A stretch of DNA of 62,369 nucleotides from an uncultured Rhodospirillaceae bacterium. Lineage in GTDB: Bacteria; Pseudomonadota; Alphaproteobacteria; Rhodospirillales; Magnetospirillaceae. The DNA is taken from contig CAJANN010000362.1 of NCBI GenBank assembly GCA_903941095.1, positions 1 through 62,369 on the forward strand, written 5' to 3'. The stretch's first letter is position 1. Each line of letters opens with the position of its first letter. Below the pieces are notes generated by a model, which did no database searches, was not told where the DNA came from, and worked only from the letters and a program-made list of their open reading frames with translations. Positions 28,082 to 40,562 of this stretch are shown piece after piece. The position numbers were made by a program, and so were the translations under genes.

Positions 28082-29829
28082 AGCTGTTCCCGCGCAAGCC
28101 CGGCACCGCCGGCCTGCATGCCGGAGAAGACCTGCAGAACGGACCGGCGGCCCTGTATCTGGACGGCGTGCGCATGCGCGCCCTGGAAACCAGCCGGGGC
28201 CGGCTGGTCGCGACGGCGGCCCTGTTCGCCATGATTTTCGGCGCCATCGCCGTGCGCATGATCGACGTGGCGGTGCTGGATTCCAGCCCGGCCAAACCCC
28301 GGGCCTTGCCCCAGGCCCGCATCGACGGCATCGACATGGAGCGCGGCGACATCGTCGACCGCAACGGCATCATCCTGGCCACCAGCCTGCCGACGGTGTC
28401 GCTGTACGCCCGCCCCCACGAAATCCTCGACCCGGTCGAAGCCGCCGACAAGCTGGCCCGCGCCTTGCCCGACATCGACAAGGCCGAAGTCCGCTCCCGG
28501 CTGGCCTCGGGCAAGAGCTTCGCCTATCTGCGCCGCAACCTGACCCCGCGCCAGCAATACGACGTCAACGCCCAGGGCATTCCCGGCCTGTATTTCGAAA
28601 AAGGCGAGCGCCGCGTCTATCCGCACGGCGCCCTGGTGGCCCACGCCGTCGGCATGACCGACATCGACAACAAGGGCATCGCCGGCATCGAAAAACGCTT
28701 CGACGGCGCCCTGCGCGGCAGCCGCGAGCCGGTGCGGCTGTCGCTGGACATCCGCATCCAGACCCTGGTGCGCAACGAGCTGCTGAAGGCGATGGAAACC
28801 TTCCGCGCCCAAGGCGCCACCGGCATGGTGCTGGACGTCCATACCGGCGAGTTGCTGTCGATGGTCAGCCTGCCCGACTTCGACCCCAACGACCCGCCGG
28901 CCGGCGCCAACGAGGCCCTGTTCAACCGCGCCACCAAGGGCGCCTACGAGATGGGCTCGACCTTCAAGCTGTTCAACACGGCGATGGCCCTGGAAAGCGG
29001 CCGGGTCAACATCAATTCCAGCTTCGACGCCACCCGCCCGCTGAAATACGGCACCCACGAAATCCACGACGATCATGCCCTGAACCGCTGGCTGACCGTT
29101 CCGGAGATCCTGGTCCATTCGTCGAATATCGGCTCGGCCCGCATGGCGCTGGAAGCCGGAACCGAGTTCCAGCGGTCGTTCATGGGCCGCATCGGCATGC
29201 TGCAGACCCCGACCGTCGAATTGCCGGAAGTCGGCAGTCCGCTGGTGCCCAGCCCGTGGCGCGAGATCAACACCATCACCATCGCCTTCGGGCACGGCCT
29301 GTCGGTGACGCCGGTGCAGCTGGCCGCCGGGGCCGCCGCCCTGGTCAATGGCGGCGTGTTCCGCCCCGTCACCCTGCTGGCCTATGGCGACGGCCGCGCC
29401 ATCCCCGGCGAGCGGGTGATGAAGCAGCGCACTTCGGATCAGGTGCGGGGCCTGATGCGCATGGTGGTCACCGAAGGCACCGGCCGCAAGGCCGACGTCC
29501 CCGGCTACGAAATCGGCGGCAAGACCGGCACCGCGGAAAAGGCCGCGCACGGCGGCTACAAGAAGAAGGCGGTGCTGTCGTCCTTCGTCGCCGCCTTTCC
29601 GATGGACGCCCCGCGCTACGTGGTGGTGGCGATGATCGACGAACCGCAGGCCACCAAGGAAACCTACGGCTTCATCACCGCCGGCTGGACCGCCGCCCCC
29701 GCCACCGGGCGGATCATCGCGCAACTGGCGCCGATGATGGGCATCGCCCCCAAGGCGGCACCGGAACCCGCCGTCGCCGCCCGTCCCACCCCCGGTCACG
29801 GGAGGGGCGACCTTGCCGCAACTCGCTGA
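28078..29829 (+). CDS. ftsI: peptidoglycan transpeptidase FtsI (PBP3)
   Basis: GDIVDRNGIILATSLPTVSLYARP; MGSTFKLFN (SxxK), SSNIGS (SxN), GGKTGTAEK (KTG); start 28078. Confidence 0.95.
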   Translation: MKLFPRKPGTAGLHAGEDLQNGPAALYLDGVRMRALETSRGRLVATAALFAMIFGAIAVRMIDVAVLDSSPAKPRALPQARIDGIDMERGDIVDRNGIILATSLPTVSLYARPHEILDPVEAADKLARALPDIDKAEVRSRLASGKSFAYLRRNLTPRQQYDVNAQGIPGLYFEKGERRVYPHGALVAHAVGMTDIDNKGIAGIEKRFDGALRGSREPVRLSLDIRIQTLVRNELLKAMETFRAQGATGMVLDVHTGELLSMVSLPDFDPNDPPAGANEALFNRATKGAYEMGSTFKLFNTAMALESGRVNINSSFDATRPLKYGTHEIHDDHALNRWLTVPEILVHSSNIGSARMALEAGTEFQRSFMGRIGMLQTPTVELPEVGSPLVPSPWREINTITIAFGHGLSVTPVQLAAGAAALVNGGVFRPVTLLAYGDGRAIPGERVMKQRTSDQVRGLMRMVVTEGTGRKADVPGYEIGGKTGTAEKAAHGGYKKKAVLSSFVAAFPMDAPRYVVVAMIDEPQATKETYGFITAGWTAAPATGRIIAQLAPMMGIAPKAAPEPAVAARPTPGHGRGDLAATR

Positions 29830-31240
29830 CCTGATCGCCGGCTGGACCGGCTCCAATCCCGCCATCGCCGGCCTGACCGCCGATTCGCGCGACGTCGCCC
29901 CCGGCTTCCTGTTCGCCGCGCTGCCCGGCACCCGGGCCGACGGCCGCACCTTCATCGCCCAGGCCGTGGCCCGCGGCGCCGCCGCCATCCTGGCCCCCGC
30001 CGGCACCCGGGCGGACACCGGCGCCGCCATCCTGGTGACCGCCGAGGACCCGCGCCGGGCCTTCGCCCTGGCCGCCGCCGCCTTCCACCAGCGCCAGCCC
30101 GCCCACATGGCGGCGGTCACCGGCACCAACGGCAAGACCTCGACCGCCAATTTCACCCGCCAGATCTGGGACCGGCTGGGATGCAAGGCCGCCGCCCTGG
30201 GCACCCTGGGGGTGATCGCCGACGGCTGGCCCGGCGGCGACAGCCTGACCACCCCCGACCCCGCCGGCCTGCACGCCACCCTGGCCGCCCTGGCCGCCCA
30301 CGGCGTCACCCACGCCTGCATGGAGGCATCGAGCCACGGCCTGGACCAGCGCCGCCTGGACGGCGTGACGCTGCAGGCCGCCGCCTTCACCAACCTGACC
30401 CGCGACCACCTGGACTATCACCGGACGATGGAAGACTACGCCGCCGCCAAGCTGCGTCTGTTCGAAACCGTGCTGCCGCCCGCGGGAACGGCGGTGGTCA
30501 ACGCCGATTCCCCCGTCGCCGACCGCATCCTGTCCATCGCCGCCCGCCGCGGCCAGACGGCCATCGCCTTCGGCGCCCGGGGCCGCGAACTGAAGCTGAA
30601 CGGCTGCGCCCCCGATGCCGGCGGCCAGGTGCTGGACCTCGACATCCTGGGCCGTCCGGTCCGCCTGCGCCTGCCGCTGGCCGGCACCTTCCAGGCCTCC
30701 AACGCCCTGGCGGCGCTGGGGCTGGTCATCGGCTGCGGCGCCGACCCCGTGGCCGCCGCCGCCGCCCTGGAAAGCCTGGACGGCGTTCCCGGCCGCCTGC
30801 AGCCGGTGGCCCCTGCCGTCTTCGTCGATTACGCCCATACCCCCGACGCCCTGGAAACGGTACTGACGGCGCTGCGTCCCCATGCCGCCGGCCGGCTGGT
30901 GGTGGTGTTCGGCTGCGGCGGCGACCGCGACCCCGGCAAGCGCCCGCAAATGGGAGCCGTCGCCCGGTCCCTGGCCGACAGCGTCATCGTCACCGACGAC
31001 AATCCGCGCGGCGAGGCCCCGGCCGCCATCCGCGCCGCCATCCTGGCCGCCGCCCCCGGCGCCGTCGAAATCGCCGACCGCCGTCAGGCCATCCGCCACG
31101 CCGTCGCCGGCCTGCAGCCGGGCGACGTGCTGGTCGTGGCCGGCAAGGGGCACGAGCGCGGCCAGATCGTCGGCGACCGCACCCTGCCCTTCGACGATTC
31201 CGAAGAATGCCGCCTGGCGCTGACCGGAGGGGCACCATGA
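29813..31240 (+). CDS. murE: UDP-N-acetylmuramoyl-tripeptide synthetase MurE
   Basis: TGTNGKTSTANFTRQIW; EASSHGL; NLTRDHLDYH; DDNPRGE; TTG start at 29813. Confidence 0.95.
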   Translation: MPQLADLIAGWTGSNPAIAGLTADSRDVAPGFLFAALPGTRADGRTFIAQAVARGAAAILAPAGTRADTGAAILVTAEDPRRAFALAAAAFHQRQPAHMAAVTGTNGKTSTANFTRQIWDRLGCKAAALGTLGVIADGWPGGDSLTTPDPAGLHATLAALAAHGVTHACMEASSHGLDQRRLDGVTLQAAAFTNLTRDHLDYHRTMEDYAAAKLRLFETVLPPAGTAVVNADSPVADRILSIAARRGQTAIAFGARGRELKLNGCAPDAGGQVLDLDILGRPVRLRLPLAGTFQASNALAALGLVIGCGADPVAAAAALESLDGVPGRLQPVAPAVFVDYAHTPDALETVLTALRPHAAGRLVVVFGCGGDRDPGKRPQMGAVARSLADSVIVTDDNPRGEAPAAIRAAILAAAPGAVEIADRRQAIRHAVAGLQPGDVLVVAGKGHERGQIVGDRTLPFDDSEECRLALTGGAP

Positions 31241-32613
31241 TCCTGTGGTCCTCGTCCGAAGTCCGCCTCGCCACCGGCGGCACCGCCTGCGGCCCCGCCT
31301 GGGAAGCCTGCGGCGTATCCATCGATTCCCGCACCGTGGCCCGGGGCGACCTGTTCATCGCCCTGGCCGGCCCCCGTCACGACGGCCACGACCATGTCAG
31401 GGCCGCGCTGGATGCCGGAGCCGCCGCCGCCCTGGTGCACCGCGTGCCGGACGGCTGCGACGGGCTGCCGCTGGTCCTGGTCGCCGACACCATGCGGGCC
31501 CTGGAAGCCCTGGGCGCCGCCGCCCGGACCCGGTCGTCCGCCGCCATCTGCGCCGTCACCGGGTCGGTCGGCAAGACCGGAACCAAGGAAATGCTGGCCC
31601 TGGCCCTGTCGCGCCAGGGGGCGACCCATTGGTCGGTCGGCAGCTTCAACAATCATTGGGGGGTGCCGCTGTCGCTGGCCCGCATGCCGCGCGACGCCCG
31701 CTTCGCCGTGTTCGAACTGGGGATGAACCATCCCGGCGAGATCACCCCGCTGGTGCGCATGGTCCGGCCCCACGCGGCCATCATCACCACCGTCGAGGCG
31801 GTGCACACCGCCTTTTTCGCCTCGACCGAGGCCATCGCCGACGCCAAGGCCGAAATCTTCGCCGGCATCGAACCGGGCGGCGTCGCCGTCCTGAACCGCG
31901 ACAACCGCCATTTCCGCCGGCTGGCCAAGGCCGCGGGCACGCTGTCCGTCGCCACCTTCGGCAGCCATATCGACGCCGATGCCCGCCTGCTGGATTGTGC
32001 CGTCGACCCTGGCGCGACCGCGGTCTTCGCCCTGCTGCACGACGTCCCGGTCGCCTACCGCGTCGGGGTCTCGGGCCGGCACTGGGCGATGAATTCCCTG
32101 GCGGTCCTGCTGGCGGTCGGGGCCTTGGGCGCCGACCCGCTGGCCGCCGCCCGCGCCCTGGCCGACATGACCCCGCCCAAGGGCCGCGGCGAACGCCGCG
32201 TGGTGCCGCTGGGCAACGGCAATTTCGAACTGATCGACGAAAGCTACAACGCCAGCCCGGTCTCGATGACGGCGGCCCTGGCCACCTTGGCGGCGGCCCG
32301 CCCGGCCAAGGGCGCCCGCCGCATCGCCGTGCTGGGCGACATGCTGGAACTGGGCGAAGCCGGCCCCGACCTGCACGCCCATCTGGCCGGGACGGCCAAT
32401 GACTGGAACATCGATCTGGTGGCGACCTGCGGGCCGCTGATGGCCCATCTGGACCACGCCCTGCCCGAGGACCGGCGCGGCCCGCACGCCCCCGATTCCG
32501 AGGCGCTGGCCCTGCTGGTGAAGGGCCTGGTCCGGCCCGGAGACGTGGTGATGATCAAGGGCTCGGCGGGCAGCCGCATGGGCCGGGTCGTCAAGGCTTT
32601 GCTGGAGGGATGA
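31237..32613 (+). CDS. murF: UDP-N-acetylmuramoyl-tripeptide:D-Ala-D-Ala ligase MurF
   Basis: TGSVGKTGTKEMLALAL; FELGMNHPGEI; DESYNASPVSM. Confidence 0.95.
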   Translation: MILWSSSEVRLATGGTACGPAWEACGVSIDSRTVARGDLFIALAGPRHDGHDHVRAALDAGAAAALVHRVPDGCDGLPLVLVADTMRALEALGAAARTRSSAAICAVTGSVGKTGTKEMLALALSRQGATHWSVGSFNNHWGVPLSLARMPRDARFAVFELGMNHPGEITPLVRMVRPHAAIITTVEAVHTAFFASTEAIADAKAEIFAGIEPGGVAVLNRDNRHFRRLAKAAGTLSVATFGSHIDADARLLDCAVDPGATAVFALLHDVPVAYRVGVSGRHWAMNSLAVLLAVGALGADPLAAARALADMTPPKGRGERRVVPLGNGNFELIDESYNASPVSMTAALATLAAARPAKGARRIAVLGDMLELGEAGPDLHAHLAGTANDWNIDLVATCGPLMAHLDHALPEDRRGPHAPDSEALALLVKGLVRPGDVVMIKGSAGSRMGRVVKALLEG

Positions 32614-32622
32614 CGCGCCGCC

Positions 32623-33711
32623 ATGCTGTATAACCTGCTCTATCCCCTGGCCGACGACTTTCAGGTCTTCAACCTGTTCAAGTACCTGACCTTCCGCACG
32701 GGCGGGGCGGTGCTGACCGCGCTGATCGTCGCCTTCGTCATCGGTCCCGGCCTGATCCAGTGGCTGCGCAAATGGCAGAAGCAGGGACAGCCCATCCGCA
32801 CCGACGGTCCGGAATCGCACCTTCTGACCAAGAAGGGCACTCCGACGATGGGCGGCTTCCTGATCCTGATCGCCCTGGTGGTCGCCACCTTGCTGTGGGC
32901 GGACCTGCGGTCCCATTACGTGTGGATCGTGCTGATGGTCACGCTGGGCTATGGCCTGCTGGGTTTCCTGGACGATTTCCTGAAGGTGTCGAAGAAAAAC
33001 ACCAAGGGGCTGCCCGGCAAGCTGAAGCTGGCCGGCCAGGTGGCCATCGCCCTGGTGGCCGCCTGGTGGGTCTACGCCATCCAGCGCGAGCCCCTGGCCG
33101 GCGCGGTGGCGGTGCCCTTCCTGAAATCGATGCTGCTGCAACTGGGCTGGTTCTTCATCCCCTTCGCGGTCTTCGTCATCATCGGCGCCTCGAACGCGGT
33201 CAACCTGACCGACGGACTGGACGGACTGGCCATCGTGCCGGTGATGATCGCCGCCGGCGTCTTCGCCCTGATCAGCTATCTGGTCGGCCATGCCGTGTTC
33301 GCCAACTATCTGCAGATCCACTATGTCCCCGGCTCGGGCGAGCTGGCGGTGTTCTGCGGCGCCCTGGTCGGGGCCGGCCTGGGCTTCCTGTGGTTCAACG
33401 CGCCGCCGGCGATGGTGTTCATGGGCGATACCGGATCGCTGTCGATGGGCGGCGCGCTGGGCGCGGTCAGCGTCGTCACCAAGCACGAACTGGTCCTGGC
33501 CATCGTCGGCGGGCTGTTCGTGCTGGAAACGGTGTCGGTGATCGTGCAGGTGGCCAGCTTCAAGCTGACCGGCAAGCGGGTCTTCCGCATGGCGCCGCTG
33601 CATCACCATTTCGAGAAGAAGGGCTGGGCCGAACCGACGGTGGTCATCCGCTTCTGGATCATCGCCGGCATCCTGGCGCTGGTCGGCCTGTCGACCCTGA
33701 AGCTGCGGTGA
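32623..33711 (+). CDS. mraY: phospho-N-acetylmuramoyl-pentapeptide transferase MraY
   Basis: [50 protein letters not shown]. Confidence 0.97.
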   Translation: MLYNLLYPLADDFQVFNLFKYLTFRTGGAVLTALIVAFVIGPGLIQWLRKWQKQGQPIRTDGPESHLLTKKGTPTMGGFLILIALVVATLLWADLRSHYVWIVLMVTLGYGLLGFLDDFLKVSKKNTKGLPGKLKLAGQVAIALVAAWWVYAIQREPLAGAVAVPFLKSMLLQLGWFFIPFAVFVIIGASNAVNLTDGLDGLAIVPVMIAAGVFALISYLVGHAVFANYLQIHYVPGSGELAVFCGALVGAGLGFLWFNAPPAMVFMGDTGSLSMGGALGAVSVVTKHELVLAIVGGLFVLETVSVIVQVASFKLTGKRVFRMAPLHHHFEKKGWAEPTVVIRFWIIAGILALVGLSTLKLR

Positions 33712-33718
33712 GGACACC

Positions 33719-35065
33719 ATGATCACGGTCGCGCAACTGAAGGGCAAGCGGGTGGCGGTGATGGGGCTGGGCCGGTCGGGCATCGCCACCGCCAAGGCGC
33801 TGCTGGCCAGCGGCGCCGGGGTGATGGCCTGGGACGACAACGAGGGCGCAAGGCGCGCCGCCGCCGAAGAGGCGATCCCCATCACCGATCTGGCGGGACT
33901 GGACCTGTCCCGTGCCGACCTGCTGGTGTGGAGCCCGGGCATCCCGCACACCTTCCCCAAGCCCCACCCGATCGCCGAGAAGGCCCGCGCCGCCGGACTG
34001 CGCATGGTCTGCGACGTCGAGCTGCTGGGCTGGGCCAAGCCGGACAACCGCGTGCTGGCGATCACCGGCACCAACGGCAAAAGCACCACCACCACCCTGC
34101 TGGCCCACGTGCTGGCCGCCAATGCCGTCGCCGTCGCCGCCGGCGGCAACCTGGGCACCGCGGCGCTGGACCTGCCCGACCTGCCGGGCGACGGACGCTA
34201 TGTGCTGGAACTGTCGTCCTATCAGCTGGAACTGATCGACAGCCTGCAGGTTTCCGCCGGAGCGCTGCTGAATGTCAGCCCCGACCATCTGGGCCGCCAC
34301 GGCGGCATGGACGGCTACATCGCCGCCAAGCGCCGGCTGTTCGACCTGCTGGTCCCCGGTGGGGCGGCGGTGATCGGAACCGACGACGGGCCGGGCCGGG
34401 CGATGTCGGCGCAGCTGATGGCGATGGGCCTGCGGGTCGTGCCGATTTCGGTGCGCAAGGTCCTGGACAACGGCGTCTCGGCCCCCGAAGGCATCTTGCG
34501 GGATAACGGCCGTCCGGTGTGCGACCTGCGCGACATCCCCACCCTGCCCGGCAGCCACAACTGGCAGAATGCCTGCGCCGTCTATGCCCTGGCCCGGGCC
34601 GACGGACTGGCGCCCAAGGCCATCGCCGCCGCCCTGGCCAGCTATCCCGGGCTGGCCCACCGCCAGGAGCGGGTGGCCGAGATCGGCGGCGTCGTCTGGA
34701 TCAACGATTCCAAGGCGACCAACGCCGACGCCGTTGAAAAGGCCCTGGTGTGCTATGACGCCATCCACTGGATCATCGGCGGGCAGGCCAAGGAAGGCGG
34801 CATCGCCAGCCTGGAACGCCACTTCCCCCGCATCCGCCACGCCTATCTGATCGGCGAGGCGGCCGACGCCTTCGCCCGGACCCTGGAAGGCAAGATCGAC
34901 TTCACCCGCTGCGGCGACCTCGCATCGGCGGTAGCCGCCGCCCACGCCCGCGCCTCGGCCGGCGAGGTGGTGCTGCTGTCCCCGGCCTGCGCCTCGTGGG
35001 ACCAGTTCAAGAGCTTCGAGCATCGCGGCCAGACCTTCCGCGAACTGGTGGAGGCGCTGGCATGA
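33719..35065 (+). CDS. murD: UDP-N-acetylmuramoylalanine-D-glutamate ligase MurD
   Basis: GLGRSGIATAKAL; TGTNGKSTTTTLLAHVL; NVSPDHLGRH; NDSKATNADAV. Confidence 0.96.
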   Translation: MITVAQLKGKRVAVMGLGRSGIATAKALLASGAGVMAWDDNEGARRAAAEEAIPITDLAGLDLSRADLLVWSPGIPHTFPKPHPIAEKARAAGLRMVCDVELLGWAKPDNRVLAITGTNGKSTTTTLLAHVLAANAVAVAAGGNLGTAALDLPDLPGDGRYVLELSSYQLELIDSLQVSAGALLNVSPDHLGRHGGMDGYIAAKRRLFDLLVPGGAAVIGTDDGPGRAMSAQLMAMGLRVVPISVRKVLDNGVSAPEGILRDNGRPVCDLRDIPTLPGSHNWQNACAVYALARADGLAPKAIAAALASYPGLAHRQERVAEIGGVVWINDSKATNADAVEKALVCYDAIHWIIGGQAKEGGIASLERHFPRIRHAYLIGEAADAFARTLEGKIDFTRCGDLASAVAAAHARASAGEVVLLSPACASWDQFKSFEHRGQTFRELVEALA

Positions 35066-36189
35066 GCTTCGGCCGCACCGACACTTCCGTCCTGGGCCGC
35101 TGGTGGTGGACCGTCGACCGCTGGACCATCGCCGCGCTGCTGCTGCTGGCGGCGGTCGGTCTGCTGCTGACGATGGCCGCCAGCCCGGCGGTGGCCGACC
35201 GCATCGGCGCCGAACCGTTCCACTTCATCCGCCGCCAGTTCGTCTTTCTGGTTCCCGCCCTGCTGGTCATGCTGGGCACCTCGCTGCTGGCTCCGCGCCA
35301 GGTCCGCCGGCTGGCGGTGGTCGGCTTCGCCGGCGCGCTGCTGCTGCTGCTGGCGGTGCTGCTGCTGGGCGCCGAGGTCAAGGGCTCGACCCGCTGGCTG
35401 ACCATCGCCGGCATCTCGGTCCAGCCGTCGGAATTCGCCAAGCCGACCTTCGCCGTGGTCTCGGCCTGGATGTTCGCCGAAAGCCGGCTCAATCCCGGTT
35501 TCCCCGGCCGGGCCATCGCCTGCGGCCTGTTCGCCCTGACCGCCCTGCTGCTGCTGCGCCAGCCCGACATCGGCCAGACCCTGGTGCTGACCGCCATCTG
35601 GGCGACCCAGTTCTTCCTGGCCGGCCTGCCCATCGTCCTGGTGGTGGCGCTGGGGGCACTGGGAGCCGCCGGCATCGTCGGCGCCTATTTCGTCTTCCCG
35701 CATGTGCAAAGCCGGGTCGACCGCTTTCTCGACCCGGCCTCGGGCGACGGCACCTATCAGGTGACGACGGCGCTGAACGCGCTGAAGAGCGGCGGGCTGT
35801 TCGGCCGCGGCCCCGGCGAAGGCCGGGTCAAGCTGGTGCTGCCCGACGCCCACACCGACTTCATCCTGGCGGTGGCCGGCGAGGAATTCGGCATCGTCCT
35901 GTGCCTGGTGGTGCTGGCGCTGTTCGCCTTCGTGGTGCTGCGCGGCCTGACCCGGGTGATGCGCGAGGACAATCTGTTCGTGGTGCTGGCCTCGGCCGGG
36001 CTGCTGGTGCAGTTCGGCCTGCAGGCCGTCGTCAACATGGCCTCGACGCTGCGGCTGATGCCGACCAAGGGCATGACCCTGCCGTTCATCTCGTATGGCG
36101 GATCGTCGATGCTGGCCCTGGCCCTGGGCATGGGCATGCTGCTGGCGCTGACCCGCAAACGCTATGGCTCGGAAGGGGTGGAACGATGA
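35062..36189 (+). CDS. ftsW: SEDS-family peptidoglycan polymerase FtsW
   Basis: Polytopic; [51 protein letters not shown]. Confidence 0.96.
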   Translation: MSFGRTDTSVLGRWWWTVDRWTIAALLLLAAVGLLLTMAASPAVADRIGAEPFHFIRRQFVFLVPALLVMLGTSLLAPRQVRRLAVVGFAGALLLLLAVLLLGAEVKGSTRWLTIAGISVQPSEFAKPTFAVVSAWMFAESRLNPGFPGRAIACGLFALTALLLLRQPDIGQTLVLTAIWATQFFLAGLPIVLVVALGALGAAGIVGAYFVFPHVQSRVDRFLDPASGDGTYQVTTALNALKSGGLFGRGPGEGRVKLVLPDAHTDFILAVAGEEFGIVLCLVVLALFAFVVLRGLTRVMREDNLFVVLASAGLLVQFGLQAVVNMASTLRLMPTKGMTLPFISYGGSSMLALALGMGMLLALTRKRYGSEGVER

Positions 36190-37297
36190 GCGCCCCCCTG
36201 GCCCTGCTGGCCGCAGGCGGCACCGGAGGCCACGTCTTCCCCGCCGAGGCCCTGGCGGCGACCCTGCTGGAGCGCGGCTGGCGGCTGGGACTGGTCACCG
36301 ACCGGCGCGGCGAATCCTATGGCGGCACCCTGGGGCGGATCGAGACCTGGCGCATCGCCGCCGGCGCCGTCGCCGGGCGCGGACCGGCCGGACGGATCAA
36401 GGCGGTGGCGGAAATGGGACTGGGGATCATCCAGGCCCGCGCCCTGCTGAAGCGGCTGCAGCCGGCGGCGGTCATCGGCTTCGGCGGCTACGCCTCGGTG
36501 CCGGCCATGCTGGCCGCCACCCTGCTGGGCCTGCCGGCCGCCATCCACGAACAGAACGCCGTGCTGGGGCGGGCCAACCGCATGCTGGCCGGGCGGGTGC
36601 GGGCCATCGCCACCTCGTATCCCCAGGTAGCGCATCTGGATGCCGCCTGGGCCGCCAAGGTGACGCAGACCGGCATGCCGGTGCGCCCCGGCATCGCCGC
36701 CCTGCGCGACTTCCCCTATTCCGCGCTGGACGGCACCTTGCCGGTCCGGCTGCTGGTCCTGGGCGGCAGCCAGGGCGCGCGGGTGCTGTCCGAGGTGGTT
36801 CCCGCCGCCCTGGCCGCCCTGCCCGATGGTCTGCGCACCCGCCTGAGCGTGGTTCAGCAATGCCGTCCCGAGGATCTGGAACAGGTCCGTGCCGCCTATG
36901 CCGCCAGCAATATCCCCGCCACCCTGGACAGCTTCTTCACCGACATCCCCGAGCGGATGGCCGCCGCCCATCTGGTGATCGCCCGGGCCGGCGCCTCGAC
37001 GGTGGCCGAACTGACCTGCCTGGGGCGCCCGTCGATCCTGGTGCCCTATCCCCATGCCACCGACGACCACCAGACCGCCAACGCCCGCGCCGTCGACGAA
37101 GCCGGCGGCGCCTGGCTGATGCCGCAGCCGGCCTTCACCGCCGCCGCCCTGACCGCCCGGCTGGAGCAGCTGTTCTGCCAGCCAGGCACCCTGGCCCGCG
37201 CCGCCGGCTGCGCCCGGGCCGCCGGCCGCCCCGACGCGGCGGCGCGGCTGGCCGATCTGGCGGTTTCCCTTTCGCCCCTTCGCAAGGAGTCCCGTCC

Positions 37298-37301
<4 letters not shown>
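36186..37301 (+). CDS. murG: UDP-GlcNAc:lipid I transferase MurG
   Basis: [50 protein letters not shown]. Confidence 0.96.
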
Positions 37302-38718
<1,417 letters not shown>

Positions 38719-38722
<4 letters not shown>

Positions 38723-39645
38723 TGACGGCCCGCAAGACCGCCCGCTGGACCGATGAACTGCCGCCGCTCAGGGGCCGCGTCGCCTTCGACGCTGCCCTGG
38801 CGCCGTTCACGTGGTTCCGCGTCGGCGGCCCTGCGGAAATGCTGTTCCGGCCGGACGACGACGAGGATCTGGCCACCCTGCTGGCGGCGCTGCCGCCCGA
38901 GATCCCGGTGACGGTGATCGGCGTCGGCTCGAACCTGCTGGTGCGCGACGGCGGCGTGCCCGGCGTGGTGGTGCGGCTGGCCGGCCCCTTCGCCGGCATC
39001 GCCGTGGACGGCGACGTCCTGACCGCCGGCGCCGCCGCCCTGGACCAGACCGTCGCCCTGCAGGCCCGGCAGGCGGGGCTGGGCGGGCTGGAATTCCTGT
39101 CCGGGGTGCCCGGCACCATCGGCGGGGCGCTGCGCATGAATGCCGGCGCCTTCGGCGGCGAAATGAAGGACGTCACCCTGTCGGCCACCGCCCTGGACCG
39201 CCGGGGCGCCCGCCACGTCATCGACGCCGCCGGGCTGGGCTTCTCGTACCGCCATTGCGGCGTGCCCGAGGATCGCATCTTCCTGTCTGCGACGCTGCGC
39301 GGCCATGCCGACGACGACGAGGCCATCTCCGCCCGCATGGACGCCATCCGCACCGCCCGCGAGGCCAGCCAGCCGACCCGGGTGCGCACCGGCGGCTCGA
39401 CCTTCGCCAACCCGCCCGGCGCCAGGGCCTGGGAACTGATCGACGGGGCCGGCTGCCGCGGCCTGGCCATCGGCGGCGCCCGGGTTTCGGAAAAGCACTG
39501 CAATTTCCTGCTGAACACCGGCGCTGCCACCGCCGCCGACATCGAATCGCTGGGCGAAGAGGTCCGCCGCCGCGTCCGGGAAACCAGCGGCATCGACCTG
39601 ACCTGGGAAATCCGCCGCATCGGCCGCAAAGGAGAGCCCGCATGA
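38719..39645 (+). CDS. murB: UDP-N-acetylenolpyruvoylglucosamine reductase MurB
   Basis: [56 protein letters not shown]. Confidence 0.96.
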
Positions 39646-40562
39646 GCCGCCGTGTCACCGTGCTGATGGGGGGGGCCTCCGCCGAGCGCGACGTGTCCCT
39701 GCGTTCGGGCGCCGCCGCCGCCGACGCCCTGCGCCAGGCCGGCTTCGCCGTGACGGCGCTCGATATCGGCCGCGATCCGGCCGCGCTGATCGCCGACCTG
39801 ACCGCCACCCGCCCCGACGTGGTGTTCAACGCCCTGCACGGCCGCTTCGGCGAAGACGGCTGCATCCAGGGCCTGCTGGATCTGCTGGGCATTCCTTATA
39901 CCCATTCCGGCCTGCTGGCCTCGGCCGCCGCGATGGACAAAGGCTTCGCCCGCACCCTGTTCGCCCAGGCCGGCATCCCCGTCGCCGCCGGGCGGGTGGT
40001 GCGCCGGGGCGAGGTCGACGGCGACCCGCTGCCGCGCCCCTACGTGGTCAAGCCGCTGAACGAAGGATCGTCGGTGGGCGTGCATATCGTCAGGCCCGGC
40101 GACGGCCGCGACCCGCTGGCCGAATGGCCGTTCGACGGCGATTGCGTCCTGGTCGAGGCCTTCATCCCCGGCCGCGAGCTGACGGTGGCGGTGATGGGCG
40201 ACCGCGCCCTGGGGGTGCTGGAAATCACCTCGGAACGCGGCTTCTACGACTACGAGGCCAAATATGCCCCCGGCGGCTCGCGCCATCTGATGCCGGCGCC
40301 GCTGTCCGAGCCCGACTACGCCCTGGCCTGCGACCTGGCGCTGAAGGCCCATCGGGTGCTGGGCTGCCGCGGCGTGTCGCGCACCGACCTGCGCTACGAC
40401 GACACCCACCCGCATCAGCCGCCGCAATTCTATGTCCTGGAGGTGAACACCCAGCCCGGCATGACCGCCACCTCGCTGGTGCCGGAAATCGCCGCCCATG
40501 TCGGCATCGGCTTTCCCGAACTGGTCCGCTGGATGGTGGAGGACGCCCGATGCGACGGATGA
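39642..40562 (+). CDS. ddl: D-alanine-D-alanine ligase
   Basis: [70 protein letters not shown]. Confidence 0.96.
   Translation: MSRRVTVLMGGASAERDVSLRSGAAAADALRQAGFAVTALDIGRDPAALIADLTATRPDVVFNALHGRFGEDGCIQGLLDLLGIPYTHSGLLASAAAMDKGFARTLFAQAGIPVAAGRVVRRGEVDGDPLPRPYVVKPLNEGSSVGVHIVRPGDGRDPLAEWPFDGDCVLVEAFIPGRELTVAVMGDRALGVLEITSERGFYDYEAKYAPGGSRHLMPAPLSEPDYALACDLALKAHRVLGCRGVSRTDLRYDDTHPHQPPQFYVLEVNTQPGMTATSLVPEIAAHVGIGFPELVRWMVEDARCDG

Noticed and set aside
28030-30393. 787-aa minus-strand ORF
   Set aside because: Antisense shadow of ftsI/murE.
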